Shown: positions 42,858-51,529 of the stretch, piece by piece
How the letters are laid out: each line of letters begins with the position of its first letter
How positions within the stretch are numbered: position 1 is the first letter of the stretch
Assembly (NCBI RefSeq): GCF_029688865.1
Contig: NZ_JARUKV010000028.1
Coordinates: 1-64,000 of the forward strand
DNA length: 64,000 bases
Source of the DNA: Natronococcus sp. A-GB7
GTDB taxonomy: Archaea; Halobacteriota; Halobacteria; Halobacteriales; Natrialbaceae
Reading direction: 5' to 3'
Notes under the pieces: generated by a model
What the model was told of the DNA's origin: nothing
Seen by the model: only the letters and a program-made list of their open reading frames with translations
Database searches by the model: none
Translations under genes and position numbers: made by a program

Positions 42858-44534
42858 TCAGTCGTCGGCGGGCGCGGCGTTCAGCTGGTCGTCGGCGACC
42901 GTCCCGTCGTCGTTCCAGCCCCGCTCGGCGTAGTACTCGTCGAGTGCGGCGTCGAAGCCGGGCAGTTCGTAGGGCAGGCTGTCGTCGTCCCGGTCGAAGC
43001 CGCGCTGATTGTTGAAGTGGCGCTCGAGGGCGACGACCTGGCCGCCGACCTCCAGCAAGTCCTCGTAGTCGGCGTCGAGCAGGGTCGAGAGTCGGTCCTC
43101 GTCGACGAAGTCCCGCGAGAACTTACAGAGGACGGCGCTGTCCTTGATCGCGTTGACGTTCTCGAGTTCGATCACCTTCGGCGGCTTGTCGTCGAGCCCC
43201 TCCTTCTCGAAGGCCTTCTCGGAGTCGACCAGCGGGTACTCGTAGGGGTAGAACTCGGCGTACATGTGGTCGGCACCGCGGTTCGAGGTGGCGAAGGCGA
43301 GTCCCTGCCCGTTCAGCGTCCGCCCGTCGTGGGCGGGGAACTCGAGGCCCTTGACCGACCAGTTCTCGACGCCGAGGTCCTCGTGGACGCGGTCGATCCC
43401 CTCCGCCAAGTCGTCGCCGACGCCCTCGCGGTGGGCGATCTTCTCGACGAGATCGTGGATCAGGTCGACGTTGCCGAACTCGTCCTCGCTCGCGAGGTAC
43501 GCGGCGATCGTATCGCCACAGGAGATCGTGTCCAGCCCGAACTCGTCACAGAGCTTGTTCGACTGCATGACGTCGACGATGTCGTCGACTCCCGAGTTCG
43601 GTCCGAACGCCATTACGGTCTCGTACTCCGGCCCCTCGGTCTCGAGGCCCGACTCCTCGTCGCGAGTCGGGAGCTTGCAGGCGAACGCGCAGGCCGAACA
43701 GGTCCCCTTCTTGTACTTCTTCTCCTCGACGCGGTCGCCGCTGACGCCCTCTGCACCCTCGAAGGAGAGCTCCGAGAAGTACCGCGTCGGCAGGGCCTCG
43801 ACGGTGTTCGCGAACTCGGTCATCGAGGAGGTTCCCTGCCGTTTCATGATGTGATCCGACTGGGCGGCCTCGCCGTGGACCTCCATCTGCAGCGGCGGGA
43901 TCTCGACCTCGTGGGACGAGTCGCCGTCGAAGGTGATCGCCTTCACGTTCTTCGATCCCAGGACGGCGCCCAGTCCGCCGCGGCCGAACGCTCGCTCCTC
44001 GGAGGTCATGATCGAGGCGAACCGGACCTCGTTCTCGCCCGCGGGGCCGACGACGACCGTGTGGTCGGACTCGAGGCCGTGTTCGTCCTCGATGTACTCG
44101 CAGGTCTCGGAAACCTTCGCTTCCTCGAGCTCCGGTACCGCCTCGAACTCGACGCCCTCGTCGGTGACGTGGACGATTACGAGCTCGTCGCTGGCGCCGG
44201 TTACCTCGAGGGCGCTGTAGCCCGTTCCCGTGAAGTTCCGCGAGAGGAAGCCGCCGGCGTTCGAGGAGAGCAGTCCGTCGGTCAGCGGCGAGACTGCGGT
44301 CGCCGACATCCGCCCGGTGAAGCTCATCTGGGAGTGCTGGAGCGGCCCCGTCGCGAAGTAGAGCCGGTTGTCGGCGCCGAGCGGGTCGGCGTCGAACGGG
44401 ATCCGGTCGTGAGCGAGTTTCGTCGCGAGCGCGCGCCCGCCGATGAACGACTCGAGGTCGTCGTCGACGTCCTCGGTCGACGAGGAGCGCTCGTCGAGAT
44501 CGATCGAACACAGCGGTCCGTGAACGTGTTTCAT
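42858..44534 (-). CDS. Aldehyde ferredoxin oxidoreductase (tungsten type)
   Basis: This protein has 558 residues from MKHVHGPLCSIDLDE at 44534. Domain 1 has the bis-pterin-binding region NRLYFATGPL and GRMSATAVSPLTDGLLSSNAG (about 57-95). Iron-sulfur ligands are visible as CSACAFAC (Cys279, Cys282, Cys286), with a further Cys in DSAVLCKF. These enzymes oxidise aldehydes to acids and reduce ferredoxin, with tungsten in the pterin cofactor. Its convergent position beside the MFS-eut block makes acetaldehyde a plausible substrate. The actual specificity is not shown by the sequence. Confidence 0.9.
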   Translation of the reverse strand: MKHVHGPLCSIDLDERSSSTEDVDDDLESFIGGRALATKLAHDRIPFDADPLGADNRLYFATGPLQHSQMSFTGRMSATAVSPLTDGLLSSNAGGFLSRNFTGTGYSALEVTGASDELVIVHVTDEGVEFEAVPELEEAKVSETCEYIEDEHGLESDHTVVVGPAGENEVRFASIMTSEERAFGRGGLGAVLGSKNVKAITFDGDSSHEVEIPPLQMEVHGEAAQSDHIMKRQGTSSMTEFANTVEALPTRYFSELSFEGAEGVSGDRVEEKKYKKGTCSACAFACKLPTRDEESGLETEGPEYETVMAFGPNSGVDDIVDVMQSNKLCDEFGLDTISCGDTIAAYLASEDEFGNVDLIHDLVEKIAHREGVGDDLAEGIDRVHEDLGVENWSVKGLEFPAHDGRTLNGQGLAFATSNRGADHMYAEFYPYEYPLVDSEKAFEKEGLDDKPPKVIELENVNAIKDSAVLCKFSRDFVDEDRLSTLLDADYEDLLEVGGQVVALERHFNNQRGFDRDDDSLPYELPGFDAALDEYYAERGWNDDGTVADDQLNAAPADD

Positions 44535-44636
44535 ACTGAGTACGGTATTATCGATCACCACAAAACAGTTCGGTTCTCGCTCGAGGAGGGACTGACTGTA
44601 CCGGTACCAGAACGCGGCGTCGGTCGCGGACGGCGG

Positions 44637-44894
44637 CTACCGTTCCAGCGAGGCACCGTCGGGAAGGTGCAACTCGTCGTCGAGAACGACCTGCAGGCGA
44701 TCCGTCGCGAACAGGCGATCGATCTGGTCGTGGGTGAACGTGCCGTCACAGTCCTCGCCGACGAAGGTCACCCGTTCGGACGTCCGTTCGACGACGGTCG
44801 CGAGCGCGCTGCCGTTCCGGTAGTGGTATCTGATCGTCGTTCCGAGGTGGAGGGTCTCGGCTGTCGCGCCGAGAGAGGTTCCGTGTGGCACCAT
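44637..44894 (-). CDS. Small conserved haloarchaeal protein
   Basis: This 85-residue protein (MVPHGTSLGATAETLHLGTT...) has several short strands (TIRYHYRNG, RVTFVGEDCDG, LQVVLDDELHLP) and no motif I can assign. It lies upstream of the oxidoreductase on the same strand with a gap of about 100 bases, so co-expression is possible. The start ATG is followed by a normal composition. The function is unknown. Confidence 0.6.
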   Translation of the reverse strand: MVPHGTSLGATAETLHLGTTIRYHYRNGSALATVVERTSERVTFVGEDCDGTFTHDQIDRLFATDRLQVVLDDELHLPDGASLER

Positions 44895-44980
44895 ACCTTA
44901 TTCAGGCCCGGTACAGGTATATTTCTTTCGTACTAGTAGCTGTAATTATTTCACCAGCTCGAGAGGCAGGGCTTCGACTC

Positions 44981-45072
44981 GAATGTACAATGAGACGAAG
45001 TTGCACATTCGAACGGCTGAAGAGTATTGTTCGTCTGCAGTACAATCATCACTCCTGATGAGTGTTCGATTG
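44981..45072. repeat. Two adjacent hairpins in the AT-rich intergenic region
   Basis: GAATGTACAA (44981-44990) and TTGCACATTC (45001-45010) form one hairpin with a single mismatch. CAATC/GATTG and CACTC/GAGTG (45043-45072) form a second, nested hairpin. They lie between the minus-strand lipoprotein gene end (45174) and the start of the small gene at 44894. One may act as the lipoprotein transcript terminator. The rest of 44895-45173 holds no supported gene. Confidence 0.5.
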
Positions 45073-45173
45073 ATCGAGATGCGTCAATCCGGGGCGAGAG
45101 GTCGTTCGAAGGAGTACGTCAGCGCTCGAGTCGTCCCGTAGCAAAGGTCCCCCGGCTTTGTCAGACGGCTGCT

Positions 45174-46751
45174 TCACTCGTCGTTCTCAGTTTCTTCGTC
45201 CCCATCATCGTCCTCGTCTTCGGTATCCTCGGCGTCGTTTTCCCCACTGCCTTCATCGCCGTCGGTGTCGTCGGTATCACTCTCCCCGCTCTCCCCGCTC
45301 TCCTCGCCGTTTTCGCCGTTCTCGTCGTCTACGTCCTCTTCTTCGTCTTCCGCATCATCCTCGTTGTCCTCGTCCTCGCTGCCTTCGTCATTTCCCTCTT
45401 CGTCCTCCTCGCCGTTTTCGCCGTTCTCGCCTTCTCCGTTCTCGTCGCCCTCTTCCTCACCGCTTTCGTCATTTCCCTCTTCGCCCTCCTCGCCGTTTTC
45501 GCCGTTCTCGTCTTCTCCGTTCTCGTCGCCCTCTTCCTCACCGCTTTCGTCATTTCCCTCTTCGCCCTCCTCGCCGTTTTCGCCGTTCTCGTCTTCTACG
45601 TCCTCTTCTTCGTCTTCCGCATCGTCTTCGTTGCCCTCTTCCTCACCGCTTTCGTCATTTCCCTCTTCGTCCTCCTCGCCGTTTTCGCCGTTCTCGTCTT
45701 CGTCGCCCTCTTCCTCGCCGCTTTCGTCATTTCCCTCTTCGCCCCCCTCGCCGTTTTCGCCGTTCTCGTCGTCTACGTCCTCTTCTTCGTCTTCCGCATC
45801 GTCTTCGTTGCCCTCTTCCTCACCGCTTTCGTCATTTCCCTCTTCGTCCGCCTCATCATCGTCGTCGTCGTCGGCTGGATCGTCGTCGTCGGCTGGATCG
45901 TCGTCATCGGCCGGATCGTCGTCATCGGCCGGATCGTCGTCGTCAGCCGGATCATCGTCGGCTGGATCGTCATCGTCGTCGTCGGCTGGATCGTCGTCAT
46001 CGGCCGGATCGTCATCGTCGTCGTCGGCTGGGTCGTCATCGTCGGCTGGGTCGTCATCATCAGCCGGATCGTCATCGTCGTCGTCGGCTGGGTCGTCATC
46101 GTCGTCATCGCCCGGCTCGTCGTCAACCGGGTCGTCATCATCGTCGTCAACCGGGTCGTCGTCATCGTCTGGCTCGGCAGTATCGTCGTCCTCTTCCTCG
46201 GGCTCGTAGGACTCCTCGTCCAGATCGCCGATCTCGAGTTCGTACGACGCCGTTCCCTCGCAGTTGCTCAGCGGGAACGAGTAGACGGCACTCTCGCCCG
46301 GTTCGGGACTCGACTCGTCGGCGAAGTGGATACTCGCGAGTTCGTCGCCGTCCTCGTCGTAGACCCGGGCCTCCATATCGACGGTGATCTCCTCGTCGCC
46401 GACGTTCTCGAGTTCGACGTGGACGTTGCACTCGTCACCCGGCGGATCGTCCGCCCAGGTAAAGGTGTGGCGCAGAGCCTCGAGGGTATCGCTAGCGGCA
46501 CCGGAGATGATAACCTCGCCGTCGATCGACTGGTCCTCGTACTGGTTCTGTTCGTCCTCGGCCTCGTCGTCGGCATCGTCGGCATCGTCACTGCCATCGG
46601 CGTCGTCCCACTCCTCCGGTCCGTCGCCGTCCCTGGCCGACTCGTTGTCCGATTCGTCGTCCTCGTCGTCCTCGATGGCGCTACAGCCCGCCAGGATAGC
46701 CGAAAGTGATACCCCCGCAGCCGTACTGAACTCGCGCCGGTTTAGATCCAT
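45174..46751 (-). CDS. Lipoprotein with hyperacidic DDDDPAD and ENGENGEE repeat tail
   Basis: This 525-residue protein has a Tat-like signal (NRREFSTAAG) and lipobox LAGC (Cys23). After a short acidic linker, residues about 75-185 form a beta-sandwich-like domain (NVHVELENVGDEEITVDMEAR; YSFPLSNCEGTASYELEIG). From about residue 190 to the end, the chain is repeats. First come many DPADDDD units, then longer units built from GNDESGEEEGDE and ENGENGEE, with no hydrophobic residues to speak of. The tail is strongly anionic and surely disordered. The opposite strand is also open here but codes an I/V/L-rich mirror and has no signal. The function is unknown. The tail could bind cations or space the domain from the surface. 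Confidence 0.85.
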   Translation of the reverse strand: MDLNRREFSTAAGVSLSAILAGCSAIEDDEDDESDNESARDGDGPEEWDDADGSDDADDADDEAEDEQNQYEDQSIDGEVIISGAASDTLEALRHTFTWADDPPGDECNVHVELENVGDEEITVDMEARVYDEDGDELASIHFADESSPEPGESAVYSFPLSNCEGTASYELEIGDLDEESYEPEEEDDDTAEPDDDDDPVDDDDDDPVDDEPGDDDDDDPADDDDDDPADDDDPADDDDPADDDDDDPADDDDPADDDDDDPADDDPADDDDPADDDDPADDDDPADDDDPADDDDDDEADEEGNDESGEEEGNEDDAEDEEEDVDDENGENGEGGEEGNDESGEEEGDEDENGENGEEDEEGNDESGEEEGNEDDAEDEEEDVEDENGENGEEGEEGNDESGEEEGDENGEDENGENGEEGEEGNDESGEEEGDENGEGENGENGEEDEEGNDEGSEDEDNEDDAEDEEEDVDDENGENGEESGESGESDTDDTDGDEGSGENDAEDTEDEDDDGDEETENDE

Positions 46752-46912
46752 GTGACTCTCGTAGTGATCGCCCGCTGATTGTCTCTCGATACGCGTCCTC
46801 TGGGCAGAGGTTCGGAGCTCCCCCGTGTTTAGCTCGTCGGATCCGCCCGGAAGGGTTCAGCGTACTGATATCACCGAAAGCTACTATTCCTTCTGCAAGC
46901 ACTGTCAGCCGT

Positions 46913-48898
46913 TCAGGAAGAGACCGGATCGATCCGATCCTCGCGGTCCGCCTCGTAGAGCCGCTCGATCCGGTCCTCGAACCGGTCGAGGATGACCCGG
47001 CGTTTCTTCTTCATCGTCGGCGTCAGCATGTCGTTCTCCTCGGTGAACTCCCTCGGGACGAGCTCGAAGCGCTTGATCGTCTCGTGTTTCTCGAAGTTCT
47101 CGTTGACCTCGGCGACCGTCTCGCCGACGTACTCCCGAACGCGCTCGTCGTCGCACATCGCCTGCGGGTCCTCGGGGAGGTCGATCCCCTGCTCGTCGGC
47201 CCACTCGCGGACGTGGTCCGCGTTGGGAACGAGCAGGGCGCCGACGAACTTCTCGCCGTCGCCGACGACCATACACTGTTCGACGACCTCGCTGGCCGCG
47301 AACGCGTCCTCGATCGGGCCGGGCGCGACGTTCTTCCCGGTCGAGAGGACCAGGATCTGCTTGACCCGGTCCCGGAACTCGATGTAGTCGTCGGGACGGA
47401 GGTGGACGATATCGCCGGTGCGGAACCAGCGGGTGCCGTCGTCGTCCTCGAGGAACGACTCCGTCGTCGCGCCGGGCTTGTTCCAGTACCCCTGGGTGAC
47501 GTTCGGCCCGCTGACGAGCAGTTCGCCGACCTCGCCGGGATCGTCGAACGTCTCGCCCTCGACGAGCGAGTCGTCGATCCGAACGTCGACGCCGGGAAGC
47601 GGCGGCCCGATGGTTCCGATCTCGGGCGCCTCGGGCGGGTTGACCGAGACGACGGGAGCGGTCTCGGTGAGTCCGTACCCCTCGTAGATCGGCAGCCCCA
47701 TCGCGTGGTACAGCGTACAGAGCTCCTTCGAGAGGCTCCCACCGCCGCTGATCAGGAGCTCGATCTCGCCGCCCAGCGCTTCCCGGACGTTCGAGAAGAC
47801 CAGTTTGTCCGCAAGCGACTGCTTCGCGCTGAGGACGGGGCCGGGGTCGTCGGTCTCCTGGTACTCGACGCCGACGTCGGTCGCCCACTCGAAGATCCGC
47901 TTTTTCGCCCCCGACTCACTGGCCTGCTCGCGGATCGTGTCGTAGATTTTCTCGTAGACGCGGGGGACGCTGGTCGCCGTGTCCGGCTGTACCGTCCCGA
48001 AGTCCTCCTTGAGCGTGTCGGTGCTCTCCGCGTAGGCGACGCAGGCGCCGCTTGCAAACAGCAGGAAGTGTCCCGACGTGCGCTCGAAGACGTGTGCCAG
48101 CGGCAGGTACGAGACGGACTGGACGTTCTCGTCGATAACCGGCAGCTCGTCGTCCTTGTCCGGGCGCGGCCCGTAGCGCTTGCGGACCTGGTTGACGTTC
48201 GACCGGAAGTTCCGGTGAGTGAGCTGGACGCCCTTAGGCTGGCCCGTCGTCCCGCTCGTGTAGATGAGGCTGGCCAGGTCGTCCATGTCGGGTGCGTCGA
48301 GCCACTCCTCGTAGCGCTCGAGGTCGAAGGTCGACTCGCCCCGATCGTGGACCTCCGCGAGGGTCAGGACGTCGTCGCGGTCGTCGTACCCCTCGAGGCG
48401 ATCCATCGAGACGATGAACTCGAGATCGAGGTCGTCCTCGACCTCGAGGACGCGCTCGAGGAGGGCCTCGTTCTCGACGACGACGGCGGTGGCGTCGGGG
48501 TCGTCGAGCAGGTACCGGACCTGGCCGGGCGAGGAGCTCTCGTAGACCGTCGTGATAACCGCGCCCGCGGAGAGCAACGCGAAGTCGGTCTGGGCCCACT
48601 CCATGCGGGTGTCGGCGAAGATGCCGACGCGATCGCCGTGCTCGACACCGAGGTCGCGAAAGCCCGCCGCGAGGTTGCGGACGACGTTTCGCATCTGGGT
48701 GTAGGAGATCGCCCGGAACTCGCCCGGGTCGGCGGGCTCGAGGATCGACTCGGTCAGCGAGCGGTCGTAGATCCCGCCCTTGTACCGCTGTGCCGGTCGG
48801 TTCGGGTGGCGCTCGACGGCGTCGTCGAACATCCGACCGAGCGTCGTTTCACCGGTGACCTCGTCCTCGTACTCTCGTTCGGCGTCCCGCCAGTGCAT
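46913..48898 (-). CDS. Long-chain acyl-CoA synthetase (AMP-forming)
   Basis: This protein has 661 residues from MHWRDAEREYEDEVT at 48898; an ATG at 48949 would add 17 residues of weak fit. The adenylate-forming core has IYTSGTTGQPKGVQLTH (P-loop motif), DTATSVPRVYEKI, YEGYGLTETAPV and TGDIVHLRPDDYIEFRDRVK with the conserved Asp, Arg and Lys. It is similar to FadD15-type enzymes with an extended N-terminus (GRMFDDAVERHPNRPAQRYK). It activates fatty acids with ATP and CoA for degradation or lipid remodelling. It is the upstream gene of a strand run with the MBL hydrolase and the CDF transporter. Confidence 0.92.
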   Translation of the reverse strand: MHWRDAEREYEDEVTGETTLGRMFDDAVERHPNRPAQRYKGGIYDRSLTESILEPADPGEFRAISYTQMRNVVRNLAAGFRDLGVEHGDRVGIFADTRMEWAQTDFALLSAGAVITTVYESSSPGQVRYLLDDPDATAVVVENEALLERVLEVEDDLDLEFIVSMDRLEGYDDRDDVLTLAEVHDRGESTFDLERYEEWLDAPDMDDLASLIYTSGTTGQPKGVQLTHRNFRSNVNQVRKRYGPRPDKDDELPVIDENVQSVSYLPLAHVFERTSGHFLLFASGACVAYAESTDTLKEDFGTVQPDTATSVPRVYEKIYDTIREQASESGAKKRIFEWATDVGVEYQETDDPGPVLSAKQSLADKLVFSNVREALGGEIELLISGGGSLSKELCTLYHAMGLPIYEGYGLTETAPVVSVNPPEAPEIGTIGPPLPGVDVRIDDSLVEGETFDDPGEVGELLVSGPNVTQGYWNKPGATTESFLEDDDGTRWFRTGDIVHLRPDDYIEFRDRVKQILVLSTGKNVAPGPIEDAFAASEVVEQCMVVGDGEKFVGALLVPNADHVREWADEQGIDLPEDPQAMCDDERVREYVGETVAEVNENFEKHETIKRFELVPREFTEENDMLTPTMKKKRRVILDRFEDRIERLYEADREDRIDPVSS

Positions 48899-49029
48899 AC
48901 CGTGTGACAGTACCTCCCGAGCGATAAAACGTGATGAAACTGAACGCATCTGTCACCGCGTTTATTCGTGGTCCCCAACGGTGATCGCGTCGAAAACGGG
49001 CAATCGGGCGGTCCCAACGGTCCCGGCGA

Positions 49030-49950
49030 TCAGTCCCGATGGTCCAGGTAGCCGACGACGCCGCGAACGTTCATCCCGGCCTCGGCGCCGGCCTTGTGCT
49101 CGCCCCACGCGTCGCCGAGATCCGATCTCGAGGCGAAGTGGTCGACGAGCGCCTCGTCGTCCCCGATCTCCTCGCGTTTCTCCTCGACGTCCCGAACCCA
49201 CTCCTCGAGAACGGTCGCGTACTCCTCGAGGACCGCCTCGGCGTCGTCACCGACGGAGCGCGGCCCGAAGTGGGCATAACAGAGGACGTCGGGGTCGATC
49301 TCTTTGAGGGTCCCGACGTCCTCGAGACAGCGCTCGAGGTGGAAGTTCGACGGCGGCGAGGTCTCCCTGATCTCCTCGCGTTCGGGCACCCAGATCCCTG
49401 CCGCGTCCGCGGTGAAGACCGCGTCGTTCTCGGGATCCTCGAAGACGACCTGGTGGGGGGCGTGGCCGGGGGCCTCGTGGACTCGGAGCTCGTGGGTTCC
49501 GAGATCGATCGCGTCCCCGTCCTCGATCTCGACGATCCGATCCTCGGGGACCGGCTTCGGCTCGACGTAGTACTGCCACTGGTCGCCGACCGCGGCCTTC
49601 GTCCCCGCGACCAGCTTCGAGGGATCCGCGAGATGGGAGGTGCCGATCGGGTGGACGTAGACGTCGGCGTTCGGGCACGCCTCGGCGAGGTAGCCCGCGC
49701 CGCCGGCGTGGTCGAGGTGGATATGTGTTACCGCGATGACCTCGAGGTCCTCGGGCGCGATGCCGACCTCCTCGAGGGCTTCGAGGATCCGCTCGTAGTT
49801 CGTCCCGATCCCGGTGTCGACGATCGCGGGCCGCTCGTCGTCGACGACGTAGACGGCGCCGTACCCGCTGGTTTCGTACATTCCCGTATCGACGTAGTAG
49901 AGGTCCGAACAGTCGCCGGCCGTGACCTGGCGGACGTCACCGATTTCCAT
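49030..49950 (-). CDS. Metallo-beta-lactamase-fold hydrolase
   Basis: This 306-residue MBL-fold enzyme carries THIHLDHAGG (about 75-84), HEAPGHAPHQVVF (third-His region, about 158-170), FTADAAG with the metal-bridging Asp, and a late His in YAHFGPRS. The active site is complete for two metal ions. The family includes glyoxalase II-like and other hydrolases, so the substrate is open. It is 49 bases from the CDF gene start and on the same strand. Confidence 0.9.
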   Translation of the reverse strand: MEIGDVRQVTAGDCSDLYYVDTGMYETSGYGAVYVVDDERPAIVDTGIGTNYERILEALEEVGIAPEDLEVIAVTHIHLDHAGGAGYLAEACPNADVYVHPIGTSHLADPSKLVAGTKAAVGDQWQYYVEPKPVPEDRIVEIEDGDAIDLGTHELRVHEAPGHAPHQVVFEDPENDAVFTADAAGIWVPEREEIRETSPPSNFHLERCLEDVGTLKEIDPDVLCYAHFGPRSVGDDAEAVLEEYATVLEEWVRDVEEKREEIGDDEALVDHFASRSDLGDAWGEHKAGAEAGMNVRGVVGYLDHRD

Positions 49951-49998
49951 ACCGGTAGGCCGTCGGGAGGTAAAATAAAAGCTGTCGTCCCGGCCAGG

Positions 49999-50898
49999 CT
50001 ACCGGTCGCGCTGGTCCTTCCACTCGCCGATTCCCGAGGGATCGAGGTGGACGTGGGCGTCGCCGACGTCCTCGATCCCTCTGAGGCTGGCGACCAGCTC
50101 CGACTCGATGTCGTGGGCCTGCCGGAACGGCATGTCGCCGTCGACCTCGACGTGAACCTCGACCTCGAGGACGGGGCCGTCGTAGAAGACGGTGAGATCG
50201 TGGATCCCCTCGACAGCGGGGTGATCTCGAAGGATCTCGGTCACCTCCGCTCGCTTCGTCGGTCCCGGCGAGGCGCCGACGAGGTAGCCGACGTTCTCGC
50301 GGCCGATCTCGACGCCCTGGTAGATGACGAGCAGGCTGACGAGCCCGCCAGCGATCGGATCGAGCAGCGGGAAGCCGAGCAGGACGCCGACAACGCCGAC
50401 GACCGCGGCGAAGGAGGTGTAGATGTCGTTGAGACAGTCGGTTGCGAGCGCCTCGAGGGCTGTCGACCCGATCGCCTCGTTGATGTACTCGGTGTAGCGG
50501 TAGACCAGATACATGTCGACAATCGCGAACGCGAGCGCGCCGAGCAACAGCGGGTGGAAGACGACGTCGACGCCGTGGGCGACCCCCTGTCCGGACTCGT
50601 ACAGCAGATTCAGCCCGAGCAGGGCGATGACCGCACCGACGAACAGCGCCGTCAGCGGTTCGATACGCTCGTGGCCGTGGGGGTGAGTGTCGTCGGGCTC
50701 GTCGAAGGAGCTTCGGCCCCAGACGAGTACGACGAGGCTCGCGACGAGGTCGGCGATCGAGTGGGCCGCGTCGGCCACGAGCGCGACGCTGCCGAAGGCC
50801 AGCCCTACGGCGCCTTCGACGACGATCTTGACGGCGTTGCCGAGGACGTTCGCCCACGACGCACGCGTGAACCCGTCGCGGCCCGCCTCGTCGACCAT
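49999..50898 (-). CDS. Cation diffusion facilitator metal exporter
   Basis: This 299-residue CDF transporter begins with an N-terminal cytosolic segment and has six predicted helices. GLAFGSVALVADAAHSIADLVAS (about 34-56) carries the AH..AD metal site, and FDEPDDTHPHGHERIEPLTAL is the His-rich loop. Helix 5 has the LATDCLNDIY metal-site motif (A.D...D). The C-terminal cytoplasmic domain has VFYDGPVLEVEVHVEVDG. Such proteins export Mn, Zn or Fe. An operator-like palindrome at 50904-50922 lies just upstream of the start, pointing to metal-dependent control. Confidence 0.9.
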   Translation of the reverse strand: MVDEAGRDGFTRASWANVLGNAVKIVVEGAVGLAFGSVALVADAAHSIADLVASLVVLVWGRSSFDEPDDTHPHGHERIEPLTALFVGAVIALLGLNLLYESGQGVAHGVDVVFHPLLLGALAFAIVDMYLVYRYTEYINEAIGSTALEALATDCLNDIYTSFAAVVGVVGVLLGFPLLDPIAGGLVSLLVIYQGVEIGRENVGYLVGASPGPTKRAEVTEILRDHPAVEGIHDLTVFYDGPVLEVEVHVEVDGDMPFRQAHDIESELVASLRGIEDVGDAHVHLDPSGIGEWKDQRDR

Positions 50899-50903
50899 AC
50901 TCC

Positions 50904-50922
50904 GTTTAGATGTAGTCTAAAC
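50904..50922. promoter_or_regulatory. Operator-like palindrome upstream of the CDF exporter
   Basis: GTTTAGA (50904-50910), TGTAG, TCTAAAC (50916-50922) is a perfect inverted repeat with 7-base arms. It ends only 5 bases before the CDF start codon on the minus strand. Its length and symmetry suit a dimeric metal-responsive repressor such as a DtxR/SirR type. The regulator itself is not in this window. Confidence 0.55.
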
Positions 50923-51000
50923 TTGGGTCTTTTCCTTCCCGGCGACGAACTCCGTCTTCCGAAATCCTCATTTCGGTGGTGTGAGAACGGATCGCTATCC

Positions 51001-51108
51001 AGGTGATGGGGCCCACCTACCACAACCGCCGGCGACTCGTTCACCGCGTTCGCAGCCTCCTGGCGTCCGTGTGCGGACGACCGACCGACCGGCTGACGGT
51101 CCCTACTA
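51001..51108 (+). promoter_or_regulatory. Probable fluoride riboswitch (crcB motif)
   Basis: P1 is AGGTG (51001-51005) with CACCT (51014-51018). The loop holds ATGGGGCCC. The pseudoknot is GGGGCC (51008-51013) with GGTCCC (51098-51103), where one pair is a G-U wobble. P3 is GCCGG (51028-51032) with CCGGC (51089-51093). The 3' block CTGACGGTCCCTAC matches the canonical CTGATGGCCTCTAC. The element stops about 10 bases before the crcB start. The long P3 insert contains its own hairpin GTCCG/CGGAC (51065-51069 and 51074-51078). Confidence 0.8.
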
Positions 51109-51118
51109 CCAGTCAGCC

Positions 51119-51529
51119 ATGAGAGACCATCCGCTCGTCCGGCTCGAGACGCTCGCACTGATCGCGATCGGCGGCTTCGCCGGCGCGAACCTCCGGTTTT
51201 TCGTCCTCGGGGTGCTCTCGGACGTCGCCGCGGTGTTGCTCGTCAACGTCGTCGGCAGTTTCCTGCTGGGCTTTGTCGTCTACGAGGCCCAGTACACCGG
51301 CGTCGTCGACCGAAGGGCCAGGCTGGTGTTTACGACCGGCTTTCTCTCGTCGCTGACGACCTACAGTACGTTCGCGGTCCAGACCGCAATCGCCGCCGAG
51401 CCGTGGCTGCTCGTCGGCATCGTCGTCGCCAACTATGGGCTCGGGTTCACCGGGGTGCTCGCGGGACGGGAGCTCGCTCGCAAGGTCCGCGACTGGCGGC
51501 CGGCGGCAGCCGGCGGTGAGACGGCGTGA
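51119..51529 (+). CDS. crcB: Fluoride channel CrcB/Fluc, first subunit
   Basis: This 136-residue four-helix membrane protein has GGFAGANLRF (N-terminal helix region), LLVNVVGSFLLGF (about 41-53) and the Fluc pore motif FTTGFLSSLTTYSTFAVQT (about 74-92). The ATG at 51119 lies 10 bases after the riboswitch element. It would pair with the next gene as a dual-topology heterodimer that expels fluoride. The two subunits overlap at TGA/GTG, a translational coupling. Confidence 0.93.
   Translation: MRDHPLVRLETLALIAIGGFAGANLRFFVLGVLSDVAAVLLVNVVGSFLLGFVVYEAQYTGVVDRRARLVFTTGFLSSLTTYSTFAVQTAIAAEPWLLVGIVVANYGLGFTGVLAGRELARKVRDWRPAAAGGETA

Noticed and set aside
41880-44936. Very long plus-strand frame across the MFS and AOR genes
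   Set aside because: It is the out-of-frame complement of well-supported genes.
45174-46250. CRISPR-like array suggested by regular repeats
   Set aside because: The repeats are in frame and code Asp, Glu, Pro, Ala, Asn and Gly units. There are no unique spacers of constant length and no cas genes.
45027-46709. Plus-strand hydrophobic reading frame over the acidic lipoprotein
   Set aside because: Its I/V/L-rich stretches are complements of the Asp/Glu codons. It has no signal logic and lacks any conserved domain.
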